DNA from: an uncultured Gammaproteobacteria bacterium
GTDB taxonomy: Bacteria; Pseudomonadota; Gammaproteobacteria; Pseudomonadales; Azotimanducaceae_A
NCBI GenBank assembly: GCA_913041025.1
Contig: CAJWGQ010000017.1
Location: 1 to 25,135, forward strand
DNA: 25,135 nt
Direction of reading: 5' to 3'
Part shown: positions 6,707-13,804 of the stretch, in pieces
Numbering within the stretch: position 1 is the first letter of the stretch
How the letters are laid out: each line of letters opens with the position of its first letter
Made by a program: the position numbers and the translations under genes
Notes under the pieces: generated by a model
What the model was told of the DNA's origin: nothing
The model's input: only the letters and a program-made list of their open reading frames with translations
The model's database searches: none

Positions 6707-9088
6707 TCAACCTAGCTCTTTCCAGATCACGCCGGTTTTTATGAATTCTTCGATCTGAGCGCGTTCGTAGCCCAATTCGGAAAGAATCTCCTCTGAATGT
6801 TGGCCTCCCGTTGGGGCAGCTTTTAGGTGATCGACACCGCAGCTAAATAATGCGGTGGGGCCGTGCCGTTTATAGTCGCCCCATTCGGGATAGCTTGAGC
6901 TCTTGGTCAGATTCATCGAGCGGGCTTGTTCATCCTCTAACCAAAAGAGTGAAGGGGCGAGCCCGTCAGCTCTAACGCAACCGATTCCTTTGTGAGCCAA
7001 CAACCCCTCCCAATCAGAAGCTGAACGAGTTTCGAATAAAGCTTCTAATTTGATAGTGATCGCGTCCTTTTCCATTTCATTTAAAGAAATCTGACCGCAA
7101 TCAACGCCAGCGTCGCTTAAGATCTCCAAGAACCGAGCTTTCTCTCGATCAGTCACCAAAGCTAGAAAAATCCACTCATCATTATCACACTGGTAGAGTC
7201 GATAGGTTGGGTTGAGTCCGTGCATCAGATCATCGGCGATTGCTCTGGGTTTTTTTCCTGGATAGGTCAAAAAGTCATCGTGATTGGCATAGGCGTTAGC
7301 TCCAAACATATCCATGAATATTTGTTGTCCCTCGCCTGTTGTTTTTCTGGCCATCAGTCCGAGCATCACCGAGGTACAGACCACCATGGCCGTGTTTGGA
7401 TCAGGGTTGACCTCATTGGCTCGCATCAGACGTTTGGTCCACAGCCTGAGGTTCTCCATATCCTGAACCTCCGAAGGGAGTTTTTCTCCCATCTGATAGA
7501 CCACTCCCCCCATCGCGGCTCCAGGAATCGGGTGAGTGCTCGGTCTCAGCGCGCCTGGACCGTCAGGACCGTAACCGTTGCTTTGCAGATAGACAATTGA
7601 AGGATTTAACTCGCTGACGGCCTCGTATCCTATTCCCAGTCGCTCGGGGACACCCGGGCGAAAATTATGTATCAAGACGTCGGCAGATTTGATGAGATCG
7701 AGGACGATCTGTTTCCCCTCGTCAGATTTTAAATTTAACCCGATACTTTTCTTGCCGCCGTTGACCCGTGCTGATCCCAGTCCCATTAACAGGCCTCGGA
7801 AAGGATCACCTCCTACAGGTTCTATTTTAATGACTTCGGCTCCCATGTCTGCGAGGAAGGAAGACCCGAGAGGTGCTGCGATAATGGTCGCTATTTCTAC
7901 GACCTTGATGCCGTCCAGTGGTGGCTTGTTGGAACTTGATTTCTTGGGTTTTTGCCGGGGGTCAGACAACCATTGAGTGACTAGTTCATTATTCTTTGTG
8001 GTCTCAGGGCCGGGAGTCCCAGGGGTTTTTGTGAACCTGGCCAGAGGCCCCAGCTGAAGCCCGCCATCACTGCGCTCGACAATGTGTCCATTAGCTTTGA
8101 TATCTGGATCGTGGATCGCTTGTTGAGTTGTTTGGTATGTGGTGGCGACCACCCCTCCATTCTCGATGCACAGATCTATCCATTCAGAGGCAGGTTTTTC
8201 CTGGATACGTTTGAGCATTCGCTCACGAAATGCTTCGTGTTTTTCGGGATCCAAAAATAAGAGCTGCTTAGGCTCAAAGTCCGGATCAACGAGGATATCC
8301 GTCAGATCTGAAACCAATAGGAAATTATCAAAAAGATGGGGCAGTAAATTGCCAAATTGCACCCATTGACCATCGCCAGCTTGAGTAGGGTGGTAGTAGA
8401 GAGATGGCATCGGTACTTCGTTACTGTCGGCCATGGCAAACATGTCGGCAAATTTCTCGGGGAATTGTGTTCCAATCATGATTCCCATCTCGTAGGGAAG
8501 CATGCCCTGCAAAAGGCTGGTCTCTACCAGTCTGCCTTCACTTTGGTCTTCTCGTTCAAGGAGTGCTGCTAAGATTCCAGAAGCGGTTGATTGAGCGCAC
8601 GCGTGAATCCCAACCTGTAGAGCGGAGAACACAGGGCCCGGACGATCGACGATTCCTGAAAATACCTGCATTCGACCTGCTGCAGCCGCTATTACGTGTT
8701 CATAGCCAGGGTAGTTTGCTTTGGGTCCTTTCGATCCGAATCCTGTTATGTGTGAAAAAATCAGATGTGGGTGTTTTTGTTTTAATAGGTCGTAGGTCAA
8801 CTGCTTTTTCTCTAGAGCAGCAGTCCGCCAGTTGCAGACCAGGACATCACTGGCAGCGCACAGTTCATGGAACTGATTGAGATCGTTTTCCTTATCGAGA
8901 TCGAGATCGATGCAGGCTTTTCCTCTTCGCCACATAGGAGAGGACGGTAAATCTAAAAGAGGATCTTCATTTGGCCCTTCGATTACGATGACCTCAGCGC
9001 CAAAATCAGCCAGAATCATCGTGGCAAGGCCTCCCGCTGGCCCGCGTGTAAGGTCCAGTATTCGTATTCCCTCTAGTGCCTTTGTCAA
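6707..9088 (-). CDS. Tandem (fused) CaiB/BaiF CoA-transferase, N-terminal domain lacking catalytic Asp
   Basis: A 793-residue protein containing two complete class III CoA-transferase folds. Domain 1 (about residues 4-370) starts LEGIRILDLTRGPAGG; domain 2 (about 388-793) starts LDGIKVVEIATIIAAP. They are joined by a short Lys/Ser-rich linker. In domain 2 the catalytic Asp is D563 (PDPNTA). In domain 1 the aligned position is I161, and no acidic residue replaces it, so only domain 2 should be active and domain 1 probably supplies the dimer partner. This layout is known from DddD, the DMSP CoA-transferase/lyase, but none of the usual ddd neighbours is present, so a different acid is likely. 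The start is a TTG at 9088 with GGGGAG upstream. It is divergent from an enoyl-CoA hydratase-like gene. Confidence 0.88.
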   Translation of the reverse strand: MTKALEGIRILDLTRGPAGGLATMILADFGAEVIVIEGPNEDPLLDLPSSPMWRRGKACIDLDLDKENDLNQFHELCAASDVLVCNWRTAALEKKQLTYDLLKQKHPHLIFSHITGFGSKGPKANYPGYEHVIAAAAGRMQVFSGIVDRPGPVFSALQVGIHACAQSTASGILAALLEREDQSEGRLVETSLLQGMLPYEMGIMIGTQFPEKFADMFAMADSNEVPMPSLYYHPTQAGDGQWVQFGNLLPHLFDNFLLVSDLTDILVDPDFEPKQLLFLDPEKHEAFRERMLKRIQEKPASEWIDLCIENGGVVATTYQTTQQAIHDPDIKANGHIVERSDGGLQLGPLARFTKTPGTPGPETTKNNELVTQWLSDPRQKPKKSSSNKPPLDGIKVVEIATIIAAPLGSSFLADMGAEVIKIEPVGGDPFRGLLMGLGSARVNGGKKSIGLNLKSDEGKQIVLDLIKSADVLIHNFRPGVPERLGIGYEAVSELNPSIVYLQSNGYGPDGPGALRPSTHPIPGAAMGGVVYQMGEKLPSEVQDMENLRLWTKRLMRANEVNPDPNTAMVVCTSVMLGLMARKTTGEGQQIFMDMFGANAYANHDDFLTYPGKKPRAIADDLMHGLNPTYRLYQCDNDEWIFLALVTDREKARFLEILSDAGVDCGQISLNEMEKDAITIKLEALFETRSASDWEGLLAHKGIGCVRADGLAPSLFWLEDEQARSMNLTKSSSYPEWGDYKRHGPTALFSCGVDHLKAAPTGGQHSEEILSELGYERAQIEEFIKTGVIWKELG

Positions 9089-9114
9089 ATGACTCCCCTA
9101 CAAAATGACAACTG

Positions 9115-9126
9115 TTTCATATGAAA
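9115..9126. promoter_or_regulatory. 12-bp perfect palindrome TTTCATATGAAA
   Basis: This perfect palindrome lies between the divergent fused CoA-transferase and crotonase genes, 27 bases upstream of the former. It is a possible operator. A/T-rich palindromes of this size are not rare, so confidence is low. Confidence 0.3.
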
Positions 9127-9224
9127 AGATAGCAACAATTAGTTGGAACACCAAAAGTCTTTTTAGGATCGGGATGTGCTGGGTGATATCTGATATGCTT
9201 CAGCCGATATGTAAAGGAGGAAAT

Positions 9225-10055
9225 ATGTACGAGGACATTCAATATGATGTTTCTGATCCTGTAGCAACCATTACGTTGAACAGGCCAGATGCACTTAATG
9301 CGATTACTGGAAGAATGCAGGCTGAGCTTAAACATGCTTTGGCTGCGGCAGAACAAGACGAATCCGTTGTAGGCATCGTTCTTACTGGGGCTGGTAAGGG
9401 TTTTTGCGCTGGAGCAGATATCGGAGGTTTGCAGGCTACGGCTTCAGGTGAGCGGGGCGCTGCAGAAGATTTAAGCCAGTTTGAGGCTAACCCTGGTAAC
9501 CCGATCATGGGTGAAGATTTTGCGGTAACCTTTTCTTATATCCCGACTATTCGCAAGCCGTTGATTGCTGCGATCAACGGGGCCTGCGCAGGTCTAGGAT
9601 TTGTATTTGCATTGCTGTGTGACATGCGATTCGTAGAACGCCAGGCAAAGTTTACCAGCGCCTTTGTTAATAGAGGATTAATTGCAGAGCATGGCTCAAG
9701 TTGGGTATTGCCACGCCTCCTAGGCACTTCAAGGGCCTTGGACTTGTTGTGGAGTGGCCGAAAGTTTACCGGCGAAGAAGCTGAGCGCTTAGGTCTTGCA
9801 GATCGTTTGTGTGATGAAGGGTCTTCAAAGCAACAGGCTAGCGACTATATTAAGATGCTTGCGGAAACGGCGTCACCACAATCGATCAAAGTTATAAAGG
9901 CACAGGTTTATCGTCACCTGAACATGAACCTAGGGCCAGCCATGACAGAGAGTAATGAGTGGATGGCCACTTCCCTGAAAGGCGAGGACTTCAAGGAAGG
10001 GGTGAGCTCTTTTGTAGAGAGACGTCCGCCTAACTTCAAGCGGGTAACCGACTAA
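9225..10055 (+). CDS. Enoyl-CoA hydratase/isomerase-family protein lacking the classical Glu pair
   Basis: A 276-residue crotonase-fold protein. The oxyanion-hole segments are clear (CAGADIGG at 61-68 and GACAGLGF at 119-126). The two hydratase glutamates are absent: the positions of rat Glu144 and Glu164 fall on V and F. Instead it carries the AEHGSSW motif at 154-160, typical of a broad subfamily annotated as enoyl-CoA hydratase, where E155 or H156 may act. It therefore may be an isomerase, hydrolase or decarboxylase of an acyl-CoA and not a hydratase. The ATG at 9225 follows a strong AAAGGAGG, so the 40 extra in-frame codons upstream are rejected. It is divergent from the fused CoA-transferase, suggesting shared control. 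Confidence 0.87.
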   Translation: MYEDIQYDVSDPVATITLNRPDALNAITGRMQAELKHALAAAEQDESVVGIVLTGAGKGFCAGADIGGLQATASGERGAAEDLSQFEANPGNPIMGEDFAVTFSYIPTIRKPLIAAINGACAGLGFVFALLCDMRFVERQAKFTSAFVNRGLIAEHGSSWVLPRLLGTSRALDLLWSGRKFTGEEAERLGLADRLCDEGSSKQQASDYIKMLAETASPQSIKVIKAQVYRHLNMNLGPAMTESNEWMATSLKGEDFKEGVSSFVERRPPNFKRVTD

Positions 10056-10068
10056 CGCGTTTTCGAAA

Positions 10069-10105
10069 GTTGACCCCTAACGAATTTTTTTGTCTGGGGG
10101 TCAAC
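10069..10105. repeat. 9-bp inverted repeat GTTGACCCC / GGGGTCAAC
   Basis: Perfect arms at 10069-10077 and 10097-10105 enclose 19 bases that include a T7 run. It begins 13 bases after the crotonase stop codon. As RNA it could fold into a stable hairpin, but the T run is in the loop, not after the stem, so it is not a standard terminator. It may instead shelter the start region of the small gene that follows. Confidence 0.5.
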
Positions 10106-10173
10106 GCTCCTATCAATTTCATGACTACCAGCTTTGGGGGTCTGTAATCTCAGATAAAAACCCGTTTAAGGAA

Positions 10174-10401
10174 ATGAATTTTCTTTTGTTTGGGGCCCTG
10201 TCCTTCGTTTTTTTCGCTACTTTCCCTCTCTCTTTGGTCCTCAGCTTGTTGGTATTGGGGGTGGAGCAAACGAAACAGCTGCTCTTTGCCCTTCTAGAAG
10301 AGTTCTTACAGACGCTGTTGATCATGCTGTGTGCTTTGGCGACCCTTTTCTGGGCTATTTACTCTTATGTCTGGCCCTGGTTTATTGGATTATTTAGCTA
10401 G
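10174..10401 (+). CDS. Small two-helix membrane protein, unknown function
   Basis: No family is recognised. From the ATG at 10174 the protein has 75 residues with two strongly hydrophobic stretches: about residues 3-27 (LLFGALSFVFFATFPLSLVL) and about 45-72, the latter ending with Trp/Tyr residues (YVWPWFIGLF) typical of a membrane boundary. A short charged loop (EQTKQ) lies between them. The frame could also begin at a TTG at 10090, giving 103 residues, but that start has no ribosome site and lies inside the inverted repeat; the ATG has AAGGA only two bases away, so the start is uncertain. It follows the crotonase gene by about 120 bases and converges with the next one. Confidence 0.5.
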   Translation: MNFLLFGALSFVFFATFPLSLVLSLLVLGVEQTKQLLFALLEEFLQTLLIMLCALATLFWAIYSYVWPWFIGLFS

Positions 10402-10426
10402 CCGGCGCGTCAGAATATAGATCAGT

Positions 10427-11224
10427 TTAGTCCGGGTCTTTGTTCTGATTAAACACGGGCTCGCGTTTCTCCAAGAACGCACGCATACCTTCTTGAGAGT
10501 CGGGTGTGCCTCGATTTTCTATAACGGCTTTTTTTTCTGCTTCGATTAATTCAGTCAAAGGTTTTTCTCTTCCGTCGACGATGACGTTCAGCATGCTCTT
10601 GACCGCCTGTGCAGGCATGTCGGATAGCGTTTGAGCAAGCTCAAGTGCTTTTTCTTTAAGCTGCTCGATTGGCCAGACTTCATGCACTAATCCGATTCTG
10701 AAGGCTTCTGGGCCACTGATCTTTTTTGCACGAAGAATCATATCTAGTGCGTGGTGTTCTCCTACGCACTTCGTTAGCCTGGCGCTACCACCCCAAGCGG
10801 GTACGGCGCCAAGATCGAGCTCTGGTAGACCGATTTGCGCGTTCTCTTGCGCGGCAAGTCGAAAGTGACAGCCCAACGGGATTTCAAGACCGCCTCCTAG
10901 ACAATAACCAAACAGTGTGGACACCCAAGGCTTCCCCATGGTCTCTATCGAGCGAATAACTCGGAGTCGCTGTTCAAAGACAGCTTGCGCACTTCCCATC
11001 CTCTCAATACCTTCCGGCAGTTGCTTTAGGTTCATTCCAACCGAAAAATTTTCTTCGCCAGCTGAGGTGAGTAATACGGAACGAATTTCGCTGTTGTTGG
11101 CAATATCGGCCACTTGTTGTTCCAGCTCATCCATAAAGTTTAATGACATTCGGTTAAAGGGTGGATCATTGAGCGTTAACCTCGCGACAGCGCCCAAATG
11201 TTCAACTAATAACGATTCGCCCAT
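10427..11224 (-). CDS. Enoyl-CoA hydratase/isomerase family protein
   Basis: A 265-residue crotonase with the usual full length. The oxyanion-hole elements (SVGMNL at 61-66; GYCLGGGLE at 106-114) and both glutamates of a true hydratase are present, E114 in GGGLEIP and E135 in LPELDLG. It should add water across the double bond of a 2-enoyl-CoA, or isomerise it, in a beta-oxidation-like pathway in the cytoplasm. The neighbouring CoA-transferases fit that. The start at 11224 has no strong ribosome site (upstream bases AGGCAAGACTC). It is convergent with the small membrane protein gene; the upstream 390-base gap holds another small gene on the other strand. Confidence 0.9.
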   Translation of the reverse strand: MGESLLVEHLGAVARLTLNDPPFNRMSLNFMDELEQQVADIANNSEIRSVLLTSAGEENFSVGMNLKQLPEGIERMGSAQAVFEQRLRVIRSIETMGKPWVSTLFGYCLGGGLEIPLGCHFRLAAQENAQIGLPELDLGAVPAWGGSARLTKCVGEHHALDMILRAKKISGPEAFRIGLVHEVWPIEQLKEKALELAQTLSDMPAQAVKSMLNVIVDGREKPLTELIEAEKKAVIENRGTPDSQEGMRAFLEKREPVFNQNKDPD

Positions 11225-11308
11225 GAGTCTTGCCTATTTAATTCAAAAGAAAAGAATCTAGCCTTTGTAAGCTATTCGTCAACTTTTATTATGATAGTGG
11301 AACAAATA

Positions 11309-11314
11309 TATAAT
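11309..11314 (+). promoter_or_regulatory. TATAAT -10 element upstream of the small membrane protein gene
   Basis: A consensus TATAAT stands at 11309-11314. No good -35 is found at 16-18 bases, only TTATTA-like sequence. It would start transcription near 11321, about 75 bases before the 54-codon gene. Confidence 0.4.
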
Positions 11315-11331
11315 CTGAGAAAGAGCTTGGG

Positions 11332-11345
11332 TTTATCCGGATAAA
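11332..11345. promoter_or_regulatory. 14-bp perfect palindrome TTTATCCGGATAAA
   Basis: The palindrome lies just downstream of the TATAAT element and 23 bases upstream of the nine-codon ORF. It is a good candidate operator for a repressor acting on this small transcription unit. No similar site was found elsewhere in the window. Confidence 0.4.
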
Positions 11346-11367
11346 GGAAGAAGGAAATCAGTTAGCG

Positions 11368-11397
11368 ATGAAACGCTTTGTGAAAGACGTTGATTAA
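11368..11397 (+). other. Nine-codon upstream ORF (leader peptide candidate)
   Basis: ATG at 11368 encodes MKRFVKDVD and stops at a TAA (11395-11397) whose last A is the first base of the next ATG. AAGGAA lies about twelve bases upstream. The overlapping TAATG arrangement would couple its translation to the following membrane protein. It is too short for family evidence. Confidence 0.35.
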
Positions 11398-11561
11398 TGA
11401 AGACAAGTGACTATTTACTTTGGTTGAGTATAGGGCTCTTGGCTTCTTACGTTCTGTATATGGTATTTAAGTTTTCTCTGTTCTCAGGATTCTTTTTTCT
11501 TCCTTTGCTATTCGTTGGCAGATCCATCTACAAGCAAAAAGATCAAGACGATTCTAACTAA
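11397..11561 (+). CDS. 54-residue small membrane protein, unknown function
   Basis: A short gene in the 390-base gap between two minus-strand genes. The product has a charged N-terminus (MKTSDY), a hydrophobic stretch at about residues 7-24, a Phe-rich stretch at about 25-41 (FSLFSGFFFLPLLFVG), and a strongly charged tail (KQKDQDDSN). This is a layout expected of a one- or two-pass inner-membrane micro-protein with a cytoplasmic tail. Its ATG overlaps the stop of a nine-codon ORF, it has its own TATAAT element, and a 14-bp palindrome lies upstream, so it looks like a real, possibly regulated unit. No homologue is recognised. Support is contextual only. Confidence 0.45.
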   Translation: MKTSDYLLWLSIGLLASYVLYMVFKFSLFSGFFFLPLLFVGRSIYKQKDQDDSN

Positions 11562-11567
11562 AGGTTT

Positions 11568-11599
11568 CCGTGAGCCGAGGTCTAGGCCCCAACTCACGG
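11568..11599. terminator. Hairpin between convergent genes
   Basis: CCGTGAG (11568-11574) pairs perfectly with CTCACGG (11593-11599) around an 18-base G/C-rich loop. It lies between the 54-codon gene and the minus-strand secreted-protein gene. It lacks a T run on either strand, so it is a hairpin-only terminator candidate. Confidence 0.4.
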
Positions 11600-11614
11600 T
11601 CTATTGCCGAATTG

Positions 11615-12406
11615 CTAGGAAGCGGGAATGTTGGCGATGTCAAATTTCCAAAGATTCTCTCCAGAACAGTCTGCGTAAGAACTGAAGTAGTCTCTTCTTT
11701 CTTTCCAGCCACCTTTTGTTGCAATGTCGCTCTGATCGGCTAGGGCCGCTTTCATATCTGGGTATCCGACAAAGTGAGCAAAGTCACCCTGGATATCGCC
11801 AGTCCGCACTCCCCACGCTGGCGCAGCAATCCCCCAGTGTAAAATGTGCTTGTTTGGAGGCTCTGCGAATGAACGATGCTTGGCCATCAGATTCTCCATG
11901 CTGACCTCGTCTTTTTTAGTACACCAGTTGATGCTCAACACTCTCCGATCATCATCAGAGTATTTTGTGTACTGATTATAATATCGGTGTAACGATCGGT
12001 TGCAGGTCGCGACTTTGTCGAGTGTAGCCTGGACTTTGGCTCCCGAGGGACTGACCATGAACTCATCCCAGGCGTTACCTAGCTGGTCAAAGGCGACGAA
12101 GTCGGCAAGGATAAAGTCGATTGTGCTTTGTCGACTGACAAACAGTGGAGTCATTAGTCCAAAGAAAGAATTTAGCTTGATTTCCTTATGTAGATTCAGA
12201 ATAGAAGGAATGATTTTTTCAACATCCTTCATAGTTTTACCCGAGTTCAGTGTGCAGAGTGTCAACTGTCCGGCGTCAATGGTTCCATTACTCATATCGT
12301 TGATTTCTGAATTTTGATGGTCATCTGATTGAGCAGGCGATCCTGCTAGTAGAAAGCCAGCAAAAATCGCGACCGAGGCTATCTTTGTTCCTAGGTATCT
12401 GATCAT
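11615..12406 (-). CDS. Secreted four-cysteine protein, uncharacterised family (paralogue of the gene at 22861)
   Basis: A 263-residue protein with a signal peptide (hydrophobic residues about 8-22, cleavage near SPAQS). The mature part has exactly four cysteines, at 51, 135, 162 and 247. It aligns over its whole length with the protein at 22861-23643, which shares CxLxxGKTMxDV, (L/V)-x-(L/I)NWCT and SSYADC motifs and the same cysteine spacing. Each half begins and ends with a Cys about 85 residues apart, which suggests two tandem copies of one disulfide-closed domain. The function is unknown. It is divergent from the DUF4920 gene, with a Fur box between them, so iron control of this gene is possible. 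The ribosome site is weak (AGAAGAGAAAC). Confidence 0.75.
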   Translation of the reverse strand: MIRYLGTKIASVAIFAGFLLAGSPAQSDDHQNSEINDMSNGTIDAGQLTLCTLNSGKTMKDVEKIIPSILNLHKEIKLNSFFGLMTPLFVSRQSTIDFILADFVAFDQLGNAWDEFMVSPSGAKVQATLDKVATCNRSLHRYYNQYTKYSDDDRRVLSINWCTKKDEVSMENLMAKHRSFAEPPNKHILHWGIAAPAWGVRTGDIQGDFAHFVGYPDMKAALADQSDIATKGGWKERRDYFSSYADCSGENLWKFDIANIPAS

Positions 12407-12460
12407 TTGTTTCTCTTCTATTTTGGTTAATTAGGGCTTGAGGTTATTTTATTTTTCAGT

Positions 12461-12476
12461 TTACTACCAGTTGTGT
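12461..12476 (-). promoter_or_regulatory. Motif shared upstream of both secreted four-cysteine genes
   Basis: Read on the minus strand, CACAACTGGTAGTAAA lies 55-70 bases before the ATG. Thirteen of 16 bases match the motif 34-49 bases before the paralogue (23677-23692). It may be a common promoter or activator site, or a relic of the gene duplication. Confidence 0.35.
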
Positions 12477-12537
12477 GGTCTGAGAGGATCTCTTACCCAC
12501 CCCTCCGTTGAGTGTCTATGAGATTAAGGATTTGATT

Positions 12538-12556
12538 GATAATCATTCTCATTATA
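12538..12556. promoter_or_regulatory. Fur box
   Basis: GATAATCATTCTCATTATA matches the 19-bp Fur consensus at 15 of 19 positions, including both outer GATAAT and TCATTAT halves. It lies about 80 bases upstream of the DUF4920 start and 130 bases from the divergent secreted-protein gene. Fur with iron should repress one or both. Confidence 0.75.
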
Positions 12557-12633
12557 GCCTAAGCGTTTTTTCCGTTTCGGTATCACTACAGGTTGAGGTC
12601 CGGGGCAACCTAGTTTGTTTTATGGAGTTACTT

Positions 12634-13104
12634 ATGAGGTTTATTGCGATATTGGTTGGGGTGTTAGTGGGTTGCTTCCCCGTTATTGGTGCATCAAAAG
12701 GCTATCAGGAATATGGCGATGGATTAACCGAAATTGCGGAGATAAGAATAGGCCACCTACTGAGTAACCCAGACGATTATGTCGACAAACCTGTGAAGGT
12801 CGTAGGTCTCGTCAACGACGTATGTCCGATGAGAGGTTGCTGGGTCGAAATTATAGAAGAACAAACTTCGGAAAAAATTCGTGTCAAGGTGCAGGATAAT
12901 ATCGTAATTTTTCCGGTCGAGGCGGTCGGCCAGGAAATCATAGCCGAAGGGACTTTACGGCGTTACGAAATGTCGAAGGACCAGGCGACCCGTTGGCTTG
13001 CACATCTGGCGGAAGAGAAAAATGAGGTCTTCGACCCTTCGACTGTTTCTGGTCCAATGAGTTTTTATCAGATCGAGGGGCTTGGAGCGAGAATTCAGCT
13101 TTGA
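12634..13104 (+). CDS. DUF4920 exported protein
   Basis: A 156-residue protein with an N-terminal export signal (MRFIAILVGVLVGCFPVIGA). LVGC could be a lipobox, making it a lipoprotein, or cleavage may follow GA. The mature part is an OB-like DUF4920 domain with VNDVCPMRGCWVEI (two Cys, likely paired or metal-binding), the IRVKVQDN strand, and a conserved helix with YEMSKDQATRWLAHL. The family is found in bacteria, often near cofactor or metal functions, without a known reaction. The ATG at 12634 is chosen because GGAG stands six bases before it; an in-frame ATG at 12619 and a farther start at 12508, ahead of the Fur box, are less likely. The Fur box upstream suggests that iron starvation induces it. 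Confidence 0.8.
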   Translation: MRFIAILVGVLVGCFPVIGASKGYQEYGDGLTEIAEIRIGHLLSNPDDYVDKPVKVVGLVNDVCPMRGCWVEIIEEQTSEKIRVKVQDNIVIFPVEAVGQEIIAEGTLRRYEMSKDQATRWLAHLAEEKNEVFDPSTVSGPMSFYQIEGLGARIQL

Positions 13105-13143
13105 TTCAGTTACTATTAATGTTCTTCACAAGCCGGGAGGTCG

Positions 13144-13695
13144 ATGATGAGTAGAATTGCCAATATGCGAGATGAACGGGGAGTGCACCCTCTCGCGGAA
13201 AACAAGGTGAAAGATTTTCTTGAGCCTTATGTACAAGCCTTCATTGAACATTCTCCTTTTGTGGTGGTTGCGAGCAGTAACTCGGAGGGGGATTGCGATG
13301 CCTCTCCCAAGGGCGGCAAGCCAGGGTTTATAAAGATTATCGACGAAAGAACTTTGATGATGCCTGATATTGGCGGGAACAATCTCTTCCAGAGCTTTGA
13401 GAATTATGAATCTAACGCCAAAATAGGCCTCGTATTTATGATTCCTGGTATGGATACCACTGTCCGAGTTAATGGGCGCGTTACGGTCGTGGAAAGAGAT
13501 GAGTTTGTTGGGAAGCTTGAAGAGCCAGAGCTTTATTGGTCAGATGAAAATGCCAATTTTGTGCAGGCGACAGTTATTAATGTTGACGAGGCTTATTTCC
13601 ATTGTCCTAGGTCTTTTAAGTTCGCCAATCTGTGGGATGCAAAAACTATCAAATCAAATGCGAGTCGTTCCATAGCCTCTCTTAAAGCAACGTAG
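13144..13695 (+). CDS. PPOX-fold (pyridoxamine 5'-phosphate oxidase-like) flavoprotein
   Basis: A 183-residue split-barrel protein of the MSMEG_1061-like PPOX group. The pattern PFVVVASSNSEGDCDASPKGG (34 onward), PGFIKIIDE, MMPDIGGNN, GLVFMIPGMDTTVRVNGRV and a late HCPRSFKFANLW is characteristic. Such proteins bind FMN and probably reduce or protect small molecules; no substrate is known. The HCPRS segment resembles the family's conserved C-terminal Cys motif. GGGAGG ends three bases before the first ATG; a second ATG immediately follows, so the start may be 13144 or 13147. It follows the DUF4920 gene by 39 bases in the same direction and may share its transcript and hence its iron response. 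Confidence 0.83.
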   Translation: MMSRIANMRDERGVHPLAENKVKDFLEPYVQAFIEHSPFVVVASSNSEGDCDASPKGGKPGFIKIIDERTLMMPDIGGNNLFQSFENYESNAKIGLVFMIPGMDTTVRVNGRVTVVERDEFVGKLEEPELYWSDENANFVQATVINVDEAYFHCPRSFKFANLWDAKTIKSNASRSIASLKAT

Positions 13696-13719
13696 ATTTT
13701 CTATCCGGATCATAAAAGA

Positions 13720-13756
13720 AGCAGAAAACGTTATGGTTGAAATGGTGTTTTCTGCT
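13720..13756 (-). terminator. 10-bp stem hairpin between convergent genes
   Basis: AGCAGAAAAC (13720-13729) and GTTTTCTGCT (13747-13756) are perfectly complementary around a 17-base loop. On the minus strand the stem is followed by TTCTTTTAT, so it best fits termination of the nitroreductase transcript. It may also serve the PPOX gene. Confidence 0.6.
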
Positions 13757-13804
13757 CGAGCTCAAATGGCGAAAGACAATTAAGTCTGTTTTATTGAATT
13801 ATCG

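Noticed and set aside
6707..9088. Calling the fused CoA-transferase dddD
   Set aside because: The architecture and Asp position agree, but no dddB, dddC, dddT or dddR-like gene is near and specific residues cannot be verified here.
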